Shown here: piece by piece, positions 15,686 through 23,349 of the stretch | Numbering within the stretch: the first letter of the stretch is position 1 | Layout: each line of letters starts with the position of its first letter | Program-made: the position numbers and the translations under genes | The notes under the pieces: model-generated | The model's database searches: none | Told to the model about the DNA's origin: nothing | What the model saw: only the letters and a program-made list of their open reading frames with translations | NCBI RefSeq assembly: GCF_016461825.1 | Contig: NZ_JAEMNU010000083.1 | Location: 68,866 to 132,865 of the forward strand | Length of the DNA: 64,000 bases | Reading direction: 5' to 3' | Source: Rugamonas violacea | Lineage (GTDB): Bacteria > Pseudomonadota > Gammaproteobacteria > Burkholderiales > Burkholderiaceae_D

Positions 15686-17128
15686 TCAGGGCTTGAAGAT
15701 CTCGTTGCGCTGGCGCCGCACGCTCAGGCCGATCATGCACAGGCCGGCCATGAACATGGCGTAGCTGCTCGCCTCCGGCACCGCCGAGATGGTCTGCGGC
15801 ACGTAGCTGGCGCCGGCCTTGGCCAGGTCGGCGTCGGTCACGCCGAAGACGAAGAACTTGTTGTCGCCGCCGGCGGCCGAAAAGTCGTTGTCGTTGGCCA
15901 CGTACAGCGTGTGGTTCAGCACGCCGTTGATGCTGACGTCGGCGCCGAAGGCCAGGCCCTCGATCTTGGCCGGGATTTGATTGGCGGCGTAACCGTTGGC
16001 CTTGAGCAGCGGCACCAGGTCGAGGAACAAGGACTTGCTGACCGACGGGCTGGCCGCGTTGAGCTTGGCCACGCCGTCGACGCTGGCGGCGCCGTTCAGG
16101 TCGACCATGAACAGTTGCTTGGCGACCGCCTTGGAACCGTCGCCCAGTCCCTTGCCGTCGCGCTCGTCGACCAGGAATTGGTGGTCGTTCAGCGCGACGA
16201 TCTCGCTGACGCCGCTGCCGGTGCTGAGCTGGTAGGCGTACTCGTGGGTGGCCTTGGTGGCGATGTCGATGGTGACGATGCGCAAGGTGCCCTTGGCGTC
16301 CTGCGCCAGGTTGGCCTGCATGATGCCGACCAGGGTCTTGCCGTCCGGCGTGATGGCCAGGCCCTCCATGCCCTTGTTGGCCAGACGGCCGCTGGTGTTG
16401 CCGGCGATCTCGGCGTCGCCGTTGGCGTTCGGCTTGGCCGCCGTCAGGCTGCCCGGCAGCGCGAAGCTGTTGATGCGCTGGCCGCTGGCGCGGTCGAACT
16501 GGTAGACGTAGGGGCCGTACTCGTCGGACACGAAGATGCTCTTGCCGTCCTTCGACACGCGCACCGCCTCCGGATCAAGACGGCCATTGTTCGGATTGGC
16601 GCTGGACTTGCTGGCGTCGAAGTTGTCCGAGCGGCCGCTGAAGTAGTAGTGGCCGACATCGTTCAACTTCGGCGTGCCGCCGCCCAGGGTCAGGCCGCCG
16701 CCGGTGCCGGCCGAGCCATCGCCGTAGACCAGCGCCGTCGGGCTGTACAGCAAGGTGGTGGCGCTCAGCGTCGGCGTCAGATTGAAGGCCAGGCCCTTGC
16801 CGCTGGTGTTGGCGCTCAAGCCCAGGCTCAGCGTCTGGAAGCGCGGGATGTAGGAGGTGGTGTTGTCGACCAGGGGGTTGTAGACGCTGGCGTTGGGGCC
16901 GCGATCCGGCGTCGCCAGGAAGGTGTTGTTGCCGGCGTATGCGAGGCCGGAGCCGACGCCGCCCAGCAAATTGCCGGCGGCGCCGTTTTCCAGCGCGCCG
17001 GCGGTGCTGCTCGACAAGTCGAAGCCAAGGCTGCCCAGGCTGCCAACGGCGATCAACTCGACCGCGTGGGCGTGCGGGGTGTAATAGGCGGCGGCGATCA
17101 GCAGTGGCAGCAGTCTCAAGTGTTTCAT
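15686..17128 (-). CDS. esterase-like-activity-of-phytase family protein with PEP-CTERM anchor
   Basis: This is a 480-residue exported protein. The signal peptide (1 to about 22, ending AHA) precedes a beta-propeller-like domain of the 'esterase-like activity of phytase' family, with DRGPNASVYNP, DPEAVRVSKDGKSIFVSDEYGPYVY, KGMEGLAITPDGKTLVG and IEGLAFGADV segments. The C-terminus SAVPEASSYAMFMAGLCMIG followed by SVRRQR is a PEP-CTERM sorting signal: VPEA motif, hydrophobic helix, basic tail. Exosortase would cleave it and release or attach the protein to exopolysaccharide. No exosortase gene is in this window. The true substrate is unknown. Confidence 0.9.
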   Translation of the reverse strand: MKHLRLLPLLIAAAYYTPHAHAVELIAVGSLGSLGFDLSSSTAGALENGAAGNLLGGVGSGLAYAGNNTFLATPDRGPNASVYNPLVDNTTSYIPRFQTLSLGLSANTSGKGLAFNLTPTLSATTLLYSPTALVYGDGSAGTGGGLTLGGGTPKLNDVGHYYFSGRSDNFDASKSSANPNNGRLDPEAVRVSKDGKSIFVSDEYGPYVYQFDRASGQRINSFALPGSLTAAKPNANGDAEIAGNTSGRLANKGMEGLAITPDGKTLVGIMQANLAQDAKGTLRIVTIDIATKATHEYAYQLSTGSGVSEIVALNDHQFLVDERDGKGLGDGSKAVAKQLFMVDLNGAASVDGVAKLNAASPSVSKSLFLDLVPLLKANGYAANQIPAKIEGLAFGADVSINGVLNHTLYVANDNDFSAAGGDNKFFVFGVTDADLAKAGASYVPQTISAVPEASSYAMFMAGLCMIGLSVRRQRNEIFKP

Positions 17129-17254
17129 GGTTCATCCCAAGCAAATTGACAATGCCTGGACGATAGCATTTACACATGACCGTTTGATGACCGTTTCAGC
17201 ACGCAAGCCGGGACCGCCGCCGACCATCGGCAACCGGCAACCGGCAACCGCCGA

Positions 17255-18067
17255 CTAGTAAGGCACGCGGTAGCGATAGCCCTTGTAGTTGAAGACGGCG
17301 GCCTTGGGCAACAGCTTTTCCAACACCAGGCCGGCGGCCACCTCCTCGCCCTCGTGGCGCAGCACCTTGTCGATCAGCAGTAGACGGTCGGCCGGATTCT
17401 TCGAGTAAATGTAGCCACCCACGGCGATGGGCGGAATCGCCCTTTGGATGGGCTCGGGCAGCTCGCGCACGCTCTGCACGGTGTCGTCCGGCGCGGCAGG
17501 CGCGACGGTGGATGGCAGCGGCTGAGCGTGCGCGGCGACGTCGGTCGAGGCGGGCGAGGCCGGCTTGCGCACCGGTTCCGGCCGCTCGGCCAGCGTCGAC
17601 CCCGGCGTCGGTGCCGCAGCGGCCTTGGACGGCTTGAGTGTCTCGACCGGCTCGACAGGCGCCGGCGGCATGGCGACCGGCTGCGCCACAGCTGTCGGCG
17701 CCGACAGCGCCGCGACAGGGGCTGACGGCGCGACCGTCAAGCTCGGGTTCGTTGCTGTAGTGGTGGCAGCGGCGGAAGTGGCGGGCGCGGCGGGCGCGGC
17801 CACATTGCCGGCAACGGCAGGCGTGGCGGCGGTGCCGGCGTCGGCCGAAACCGGCGCCACCGCCGGGCTTGGTTGGCGCCACACCAGCGCCAGCAAGGCG
17901 ACGATGATCGCTGCCATCGCCATCACGGCCAGCGGCAGCGGCTTCTTCCATGCCGCGCCGGACGCGGCCGCCACCTCGCCGTGCAAACTGGGCGCGTGAA
18001 TGGTCGGCAAGGCGCCCAATTGACGCTCGGCCTGGGACTTCTTGAGTGCTTCCAAAATATACGACAT
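17255..18067 (-). CDS. gspB: GspB/ExeB-type general secretion pathway protein
   Basis: This is a 270-residue inner-membrane protein. The N-terminus MSYILEALKKSQAERQLGAL is diagnostic of GspB. A single helix at about 44-64 crosses the membrane, a Pro/Ala/Thr-rich spacer spans the periplasm (65-195), and the C-terminal domain (PIAVGGYIYSKNPADRLLLI to FNYKGYRYRVPY) is the conserved GspB fold. GspB works with the ATPase GspA/ExeA to place the type II secretin in the peptidoglycan. It starts one base after the ExeA stop codon, so the two are an operon. Confidence 0.9.
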   Translation of the reverse strand: MSYILEALKKSQAERQLGALPTIHAPSLHGEVAAASGAAWKKPLPLAVMAMAAIIVALLALVWRQPSPAVAPVSADAGTAATPAVAGNVAAPAAPATSAAATTTATNPSLTVAPSAPVAALSAPTAVAQPVAMPPAPVEPVETLKPSKAAAAPTPGSTLAERPEPVRKPASPASTDVAAHAQPLPSTVAPAAPDDTVQSVRELPEPIQRAIPPIAVGGYIYSKNPADRLLLIDKVLRHEGEEVAAGLVLEKLLPKAAVFNYKGYRYRVPY

Positions 18068-18068
18068 A

Positions 18069-19823
18069 TTATTTCCCCGCCACGACGTCGGCCGCGCTGG
18101 CGCTGAGCAGCAAGCGCGGCTCCGCCACGCCGCCCAGCTGGTTCAGCCGGATGAATGTTTTCGGACCGGCCACGCCGTCCGCCTTGAGTTGCTGGGCCTG
18201 CTGGAACTCGCGCAGACGCTGCTGTAACGCGGCGTCCAGCGGCTGGCCTTCGAGCGGCTTCTTCAGGCCGTACAGCTGGGCCAGACGGCGCGCCAGCCAA
18301 TCGACGTCGGCACCGTGGTCGCCGCCGCCGACCTGCTCGCGCCAGCCGCGTGGCGCGCGCCAGAAGGTGCTGTACTCGCCGGCGTAGCGCTGTTCCAAGG
18401 CCGCCAGCGCGATGTTCTGTTGACGTCCGGCCACGCTCAGCGTCGCCGCCTTGTCGCTCAGGCCAATCAACAGCGCGTAGTGCGGCGCGGCCGGATTGTC
18501 GTTCAGCACCAGCAGCGCGGGACGGTCCAGGCGGCGCAGCTCGGCCAGCGTGGCCTTGCCTTGCAGACAGCGCAAATTCATTTTCGCCGCCATCTGGCAA
18601 GGCTCGCCGTCCGGCAAGGTCAGCCCCCACAACGCGGCCAGCTGACGCAGGACCGCCTCGGCATCGGCCGCGCCGGCGCCCACCATAAAGGCTGGGGCGA
18701 CAGGAACGGCGGAGCCAGGCACACCGCCAGGGCCAACGGCCGAAGCGGCGACAGCGCCGACACGATTGGCCGAGGCGATGTTACCGCCGGTAGTAGTCGC
18801 GCCAACAGCGGCACCGGCGCCAGCAGCGGCGCCGGCAAGCGGCTTGGCGGCCACGGCCGGCTTGCCGTCCGCCGGCGGAGTCGCCAGCGTCGACGCCGGC
18901 AACAGATGCCAGGCCGCCGCGCCGCTGATCAGCGCGCCGGCCAATACGCCGCCGGCCAGATAAGGCCAGTAGCGCCGCAGCGCCGGCTTGGCGGCGCGCT
19001 CGCCGGCGAACACCTCGGCCGCCGCCTTGCGCAGAATGCCGCGCGTCACCTGCGGCTGGTTCTCCACATAGGCGCCCAGCAGCGCGCGGTCGCACAGCAG
19101 GTTGATGCGGCGCGGCACGCCCTTGCTCAATTGATGCAGCAGCGGCATCAAGCGGCGCGGCAGGGGCGCCGCCGCCGAGCTGGCGCCGGCCACCGCCAGC
19201 CGGTGCTCGACATAGCTGCCGGTCTCGGCAGTCGACAGCGAACCCAGGTGGTAGCGCGCGATGACCCGCTGCGCCAGTTGTTCCAGCTCGGGCCGCGCCA
19301 GCATGGCGCGCAACTCCGGCTGGCCGATCAAAATGATCTGCAACAGCTTGCGCTCGCTGGTCTCCAGGTTGGTCAGCAGACGCAGCTGTTCGAGCACGTC
19401 GGCCGACAGGTTTTGCGCCTCGTCAATGATCAGCACGTTGTTGCAGGCCTGGGCGTGGCTGGCCAGCAGGTAGCGGTTGATCGCGTCGACGTATGTCTTG
19501 ACGCTGACCGCGCCGGCGCCCTGCGGCGCCAGCTCGATGCGGAACTCGTCGCACACCGACAGCAGCAGTTCCTCCACCGACAGCTTGGGATTGAAGATAT
19601 AGCCGAGCTTGCAGTTGTCCGGGATCTGCTCCATGAAGCAGCGGCACACCGTGGTCTTGCCGGCGCCGATCTCGCCGGTCAGCAGCACGAAGCCACCGCC
19701 GCCGCCGACGCCATACAGCAGATGCGCCAGCGCCTCGCGGTGGCGTTCGCTCATGAACAGATAGCGGGGATCGGGGGCGATGGAGAACGGCGATTGTTTC
19801 AGATTGAAAAATTGGGTGTACAT
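18069..19823 (-). CDS. exeA: ExeA/GspA-type AAA ATPase with peptidoglycan-binding domain
   Basis: This is a 584-residue protein. The N-terminal AAA domain has Walker A GEIGAGKTT at 50-58 and Walker B LIIDEAQNL with D134/E135. A membrane helix near 287-309 follows (YLAGGVLAGALISGAAAW). The periplasmic part carries a C39-like/undefined middle region and a C-terminal PG_binding_1 domain (about 500-565; GLKKPLEGQPLDAALQQRL to DGVAGPKTFIRLNQL). ExeA homologues remodel peptidoglycan so the secretin can be assembled. Gene order ExeA-GspB is kept, but no gspC-N genes are adjacent. Eighteen bp separate it from the upstream hypothetical gene. Confidence 0.92.
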   Translation of the reverse strand: MYTQFFNLKQSPFSIAPDPRYLFMSERHREALAHLLYGVGGGGGFVLLTGEIGAGKTTVCRCFMEQIPDNCKLGYIFNPKLSVEELLLSVCDEFRIELAPQGAGAVSVKTYVDAINRYLLASHAQACNNVLIIDEAQNLSADVLEQLRLLTNLETSERKLLQIILIGQPELRAMLARPELEQLAQRVIARYHLGSLSTAETGSYVEHRLAVAGASSAAAPLPRRLMPLLHQLSKGVPRRINLLCDRALLGAYVENQPQVTRGILRKAAAEVFAGERAAKPALRRYWPYLAGGVLAGALISGAAAWHLLPASTLATPPADGKPAVAAKPLAGAAAGAGAAVGATTTGGNIASANRVGAVAASAVGPGGVPGSAVPVAPAFMVGAGAADAEAVLRQLAALWGLTLPDGEPCQMAAKMNLRCLQGKATLAELRRLDRPALLVLNDNPAAPHYALLIGLSDKAATLSVAGRQQNIALAALEQRYAGEYSTFWRAPRGWREQVGGGDHGADVDWLARRLAQLYGLKKPLEGQPLDAALQQRLREFQQAQQLKADGVAGPKTFIRLNQLGGVAEPRLLLSASAADVVAGK

Positions 19824-19841
19824 GAAGGCCCTGGCGATGCG

Positions 19842-20450
19842 TCAGCGTACCGGTCGCCGGCTGTTGAGCGCGGGCGGCAACGGTTTGAACTTGGCGCAGT
19901 AGATCTTGGATTTGGTGTCGAAATAGACGATGCGGGCGGCCGGGCTGGCCTCGCGCACGGGGAAGGCCGAGCTGTCGATCTTGATGTAGTGCACGCCCAG
20001 CTGCTCGGCGATGGCCTGCTCCAGCTTTTCCGGCGTGGCCTCGGCGACGGCGCCGACGAACACCAGCGCGCTGCTGTCGTCGCTGACCATCACTTCGCTG
20101 ATCTGCACGCCCCACAGCGTGGCGTCGGTCTTGAACCAGTAGGCGCCGCCCTCGCGCTTGTAGGCCGGGCCGAAGGCGCCGAGCAGATAGTCGTAGTAGT
20201 ACTGGTTGTTGATCTCGTCGCGGCACTGCAGGCCGTTGCCGATGATGGTGCCGAAGGTGGTCGGCGCGGCGGCGGCCGGCAAGGCCAGCAGCGCCGCCGG
20301 CGCCGTCAGGACGGCGACTAGCAGCGCCGGCAAGGCGGCACGCCACTGGCCGCCACGGCGGCGCGCGCTCAGCAAGGCCGGCGCCCGCCCGGCGGCGTCG
20401 CTTGCAACAACGATGATGGATACACCATGCCAGACTCCAGGGTTGAACAA
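19842..20450 (-). CDS. exported protein of unknown function, upstream of exeA
   Basis: I do not recognise this protein. The frame gives up to 202 residues, starting at a TTG at 20450; another TTG at 20375 would give 177. Whichever is used, a basic stretch (RRRGGQWR) and hydrophobic run ending LPAAAAP look like a signal peptide. The mature part (about 140 residues) has two cysteines (LQCRDEINNQYYYDYL and SKIYCAKFKPLPP), possibly a disulfide. It lies 18 bp before exeA on the same strand, so it may belong to the same secretion-related operon. The start codon is uncertain. Confidence 0.62.
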   Translation of the reverse strand: MFNPGVWHGVSIIVVASDAAGRAPALLSARRRGGQWRAALPALLVAVLTAPAALLALPAAAAPTTFGTIIGNGLQCRDEINNQYYYDYLLGAFGPAYKREGGAYWFKTDATLWGVQISEVMVSDDSSALVFVGAVAEATPEKLEQAIAEQLGVHYIKIDSSAFPVREASPAARIVYFDTKSKIYCAKFKPLPPALNSRRPVR

Positions 20451-20482
20451 GGCCGCGCGCCGAGGGCGGCCGCAGCCAACGC

Positions 20483-20668
20483 TTACAGTTTCGACATCCA
20501 GGCGCGGTTGGCGCTGATGCGCGCCTTGGCCGTGGCCGGCAGCGCCTCGTAGCAGCCGGGGTATTGCTTCAGGGCGCTTTCGCGTATCTCCTTCGGCACC
20601 CCGTTAACCAAAAAGATGTAGAGCACGCCACCATCGTCGGTGGTTTTCGTCCCCATATACTTGATCAT
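20483..20668 (-). CDS. small hypothetical protein
   Basis: This gives a 61-residue protein starting MIKYMGTKTTDDGG with a central VLYIFLVNGVPKEIRESALK and a C-terminal YPGCYEALPATAKARISANR. I chose the ATG at 20668 over 20683 because a GAGGGGGGC ribosome site sits just before it. The family is not recognised. Codon choice fits neighbouring genes. It lies 32 bp upstream of the exported hypothetical gene on the same strand. Confidence 0.55.
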   Translation of the reverse strand: MIKYMGTKTTDDGGVLYIFLVNGVPKEIRESALKQYPGCYEALPATAKARISANRAWMSKL

Positions 20669-20828
20669 CGCAGCCCCCCTCACCGGCGCCTATGCGGGCC
20701 TCCACGGCATAGCACTGCAAGCATTATGACATCAGCCCGGAAAATCAACTACTCTCGGCCGCGCCCTGTTGCGCAGGTGTTCTATCGACGGTAACGGCAG
20801 CGGCGCGGCAAACTTCAACCGGCGCCGC

Positions 20829-21746
20829 TCAGCCCGCCGGCAACCACGGGTCGGCCTGCGGATCGGGGAACACGCCGACCATGAAATCGATGAAGCTGCG
20901 CACCTTGGCCGACAGCTGGCGCCGGCTCGGATACACCAGGATGATGGCCAGGCGCCGGCTATAGAATTGCGGCAGCACCCGCACCAGGCGGCCGCTCTCC
21001 AGGTCGTCGTCCAGCGCGCACGAGGTGCGCATGACGATGCCCATGCCGGCGATGGCGGCGTGGCGCAACACGTCGGCATTGTTCGAGATCAACTTACTCA
21101 CGATGGGCACCTCGACTTCCTTGTCGCCGCAGCGCATCGGCCAGTGGTGGCGCAGTTCCTCGTAGGCGTAGTTCAGGCAGTCGTGCCCGCTCAGCTCGCG
21201 CGGCGTGGCCGGCGTGCCGCGCCGCGCCAGATAGGCCGGCGCCGCGCACAGAATCACGCTCGAGGTGGCCAGCCGGCGCGCCACCATGCTCGGGTCGATC
21301 TTCTGGATGCCGAGGTAGATGCCGACGTCGAAGCCGTCCTCGACCAGATCAACGTTGCGGTCGCTCATGGTCACGTCGAGCACGATGTCGGGTTGCTCGG
21401 CGGCAAAGCGCGGCAGCAGCGGCGCCAGCTGGCCCCGGCCGAAGCCCGGATGGCAGTAGATGCGCAACGTGCCGCTGGGCCGCTGGGCGGCCGACGAAGC
21501 GATCGCGTCGGCGTCGTCGATGTCGCCGAGGATGCTGCGCACCCGCTCCAGATAGTGGCGCCCCGTTTCGGTCAGCGACAGCCGGCGCGTGGTGCGGTTG
21601 AGCAGGCGCGCGCCGAGATGCTGTTCGAGGTCGGCGACATGGCGGGTGACCACCGCGTTCGACATCGCCAGCGCGCTTCCGGCGCGCGCGAAACTGCCCT
21701 GTTCGACCACCTTGGAGAACACCCGCATCGATTGCAGCCGGTCCAT
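20829..21746 (-). CDS. LysR family transcriptional regulator
   Basis: This is a 305-residue regulator with the LysR winged helix-turn-helix at residues about 1-60 (MDRLQSMRVFSKVVEQGSFA, then SNAVVTRHVADLEQHLGARLLNRTTRRLSLTE split across the two helices) and a type 2 periplasmic-binding-like effector domain at about 90-290. LysR proteins normally control a divergently transcribed neighbour and themselves; here the divergent gene is the small secreted protein at 21923. The effector is unknown. Confidence 0.95.
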   Translation of the reverse strand: MDRLQSMRVFSKVVEQGSFARAGSALAMSNAVVTRHVADLEQHLGARLLNRTTRRLSLTETGRHYLERVRSILGDIDDADAIASSAAQRPSGTLRIYCHPGFGRGQLAPLLPRFAAEQPDIVLDVTMSDRNVDLVEDGFDVGIYLGIQKIDPSMVARRLATSSVILCAAPAYLARRGTPATPRELSGHDCLNYAYEELRHHWPMRCGDKEVEVPIVSKLISNNADVLRHAAIAGMGIVMRTSCALDDDLESGRLVRVLPQFYSRRLAIILVYPSRRQLSAKVRSFIDFMVGVFPDPQADPWLPAG

Positions 21747-21922
21747 AGCCCACCTCTATTATTTCCGTTTTAGAAATTGTGCATTGCGAGTATTCGCCTT
21801 TTTTGCTGATTCCGCAACGACTACACTGCGTTCATCGATGGCTGACGCACGACGCGAGCAGCCCGACGCAGCCCGTCCGGCGCCAGCGTGGCGCCATCCC
21901 AACACTCTTTTGGAGCCACATC

Positions 21923-22255
21923 ATGAACGCACGGAAACTGATCGCCACCCTGACCCTGCTGGCCGCCGCCGGCCTGGCCACCGCCAACGCCGTCGAGACC
22001 GCGAGCGCCGCCACCGCCGCCGCCGCCGCCGGCGAGCGCGCGGAGAAGGCTGCGGCGGCGCCGAGAACCGAGCATCTATTGGCCCGCGTCAACATCGGCG
22101 AGCAGGCCGGCGACCAGGCCGTGGCGCGGTCCCGCCCCGGCGCCACGCCGGGCGTCGCCGCGCGCAGCCGGGCCGAGGTGCGCGCCGAAGCGGTCGAGGC
22201 GCTAAAACAACACCGCTCGACCTTGGCCGAGGACCTGCAATTGAGCAACAACTGA
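21923..22255 (+). CDS. small secreted protein, DUF4148-like
   Basis: This is a 110-residue protein. The signal peptide (MNARKLIATLTLLAAAGLAT, cleaved near residue 22-29) is followed by an Ala-rich region and a C-terminal SRAEVRAEAVEALKQHRSTL. The RAEVRAE motif resembles the DUF4148 proteins common in Burkholderiales, which have no known function. The frame is open from 21779, but the ATG at 21923 directly precedes the signal and has TTGGAG upstream. It is divergent from the LysR gene, so it may be its target. Confidence 0.72.
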   Translation: MNARKLIATLTLLAAAGLATANAVETASAATAAAAAGERAEKAAAAPRTEHLLARVNIGEQAGDQAVARSRPGATPGVAARSRAEVRAEAVEALKQHRSTLAEDLQLSNN

Positions 22256-22744
22256 GCGAAAACCTAGAAAGCCGAGCAAAGGCCAAGCAGGCACCGCGTC
22301 TCAACTGAGCAACAACTGCATCTCAACTGAGTAGGCAGCAAGCCGCAATCGGGCCGGCGCAGTCGCGCCGCGCCCGCGCCGCCCCCCATCCCCCATTTCC
22401 GCGGCGGCCGCACAGGCGCCGCCAGCGGCCGTCGAGGTCGCTAAAAATGCCCCCTGGAAAACTTCCCTTCCGCACCAAGTTGGCCCATAGTTTCGCCGTT
22501 CTAAAACAACAACGGATATTGTCAAATTTAAATATGCAGCGCGTGGCTACTATGATTTAATTGACTTCGGCCGCTCAGCAAATACCAGCCATTCCCGCCA
22601 CCTAGACAACGTTTGGCGGGCGGCGCTTGGCGGACATTTCATTCGGGAAAAAACAGCGTGGGCCACACGGCCGGGCAAGGCACCGCCCCTAGCCGGACAG
22701 CAACGCATACCAGCTTTTTGGTATCAATAACACCGGGGAATTTG
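22256..22744. other. 489-bp intergenic region
   Basis: No gene is supported. The first part repeats the words CTCAACTGAG and GAGCAACAACTG. An AT-rich part (22505-22580) is promoter-like. Near the end an inverted repeat ATACCA-GCTTTT-TGGTAT (22707-22724) lies 20 bp before the next start codon. Confidence 0.4.
22707..22724. promoter_or_regulatory. inverted repeat ATACCA/TGGTAT, possible operator
   Basis: ATACCA (22707-22712) and TGGTAT (22719-22724) are perfect 6-bp arms with a 6-bp spacer, 20 bp upstream of the ATG at 22745. Similar AATACC/GGTATT words occur at the nag promoter and the TonB receptor/GntR intergenic region, so a GntR-type regulator may bind here; this is inference. Confidence 0.35.
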
Positions 22745-23155
22745 ATGAAAAACATAATAAGGGCATCATCCTTCATTTTCATGCTTGCCACGCTGCCGGC
22801 CACAATGGCAGCTCCACCCGCAGCGCCACGCAGCACGGCCCGCAGCACACCGACCCTGGCGGTCGAGACCGAAGCAAACACGCTGGGCGACGCGCTGCAA
22901 GGCGCCGAACAATTCCTGGGCAACACCGAACTCAAACACGGCAGCGCGCCCTGGGGCCAACCACGCAGCTCCCTCGCGCCCGTCCAAACCGAGCGCGCCG
23001 GCAAGGCGGCCGGTCAGTTCGCGGCCCATGCCCTGGCGCCAAAAACCAAGTACTCCACCGTGCCCGAGCCGAAGATGTACTCGATGTTGTTCCTCGGCGC
23101 GGTCCTGCTGGTCATTAGCGGACAAAAGGAAAAAGACGAGAAGTTCACGGCCTAG
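22745..23155 (+). CDS. small exported protein with PEP-CTERM-like tail
   Basis: This is a 136-residue protein. A signal peptide (MKNIIRASSFIFMLATLPAT, cleaved near residue 22) precedes a polar Ala/Thr-rich middle. The C-terminus TVPEPKMYSMLFLGAVLLVI followed by SGQKEKDEKFTA has the VPEP motif and hydrophobic helix of PEP-CTERM proteins, but the usual short Arg-rich end is replaced by a mixed Lys/Glu/Asp tail. Whether exosortase would process it is unclear. The frame is open from 22613; the ATG at 22745 fits the signal peptide. A strong terminator follows. Confidence 0.7.
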   Translation: MKNIIRASSFIFMLATLPATMAAPPAAPRSTARSTPTLAVETEANTLGDALQGAEQFLGNTELKHGSAPWGQPRSSLAPVQTERAGKAAGQFAAHALAPKTKYSTVPEPKMYSMLFLGAVLLVISGQKEKDEKFTA

Positions 23156-23177
23156 GCGCAAACCTGACCGTTTCCAC

Positions 23178-23205
23178 AGCCCTTGCTCGCAAGGGCTTTT
23201 TTTTT
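23178..23205 (+). terminator. rho-independent terminator
   Basis: The stem AGCCCTTG / CAAGGGCT around a CTCG loop is followed by nine T residues, 23 bp after the small PEP-CTERM-like gene. Confidence 0.92.
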
Positions 23206-23349
23206 GTCCACCACGCCGCCTCCCCGGCACCGTCCAGCCGCGTTTTTGCGCATCTGGTCCCGCCATTTCGCGCTTCTGTCCCACGGACCTTCCACCCGCC
23301 GGCGTTTTATCATATTGTCTAGCCACCCCCGCCCCCACGACGACGCCCC

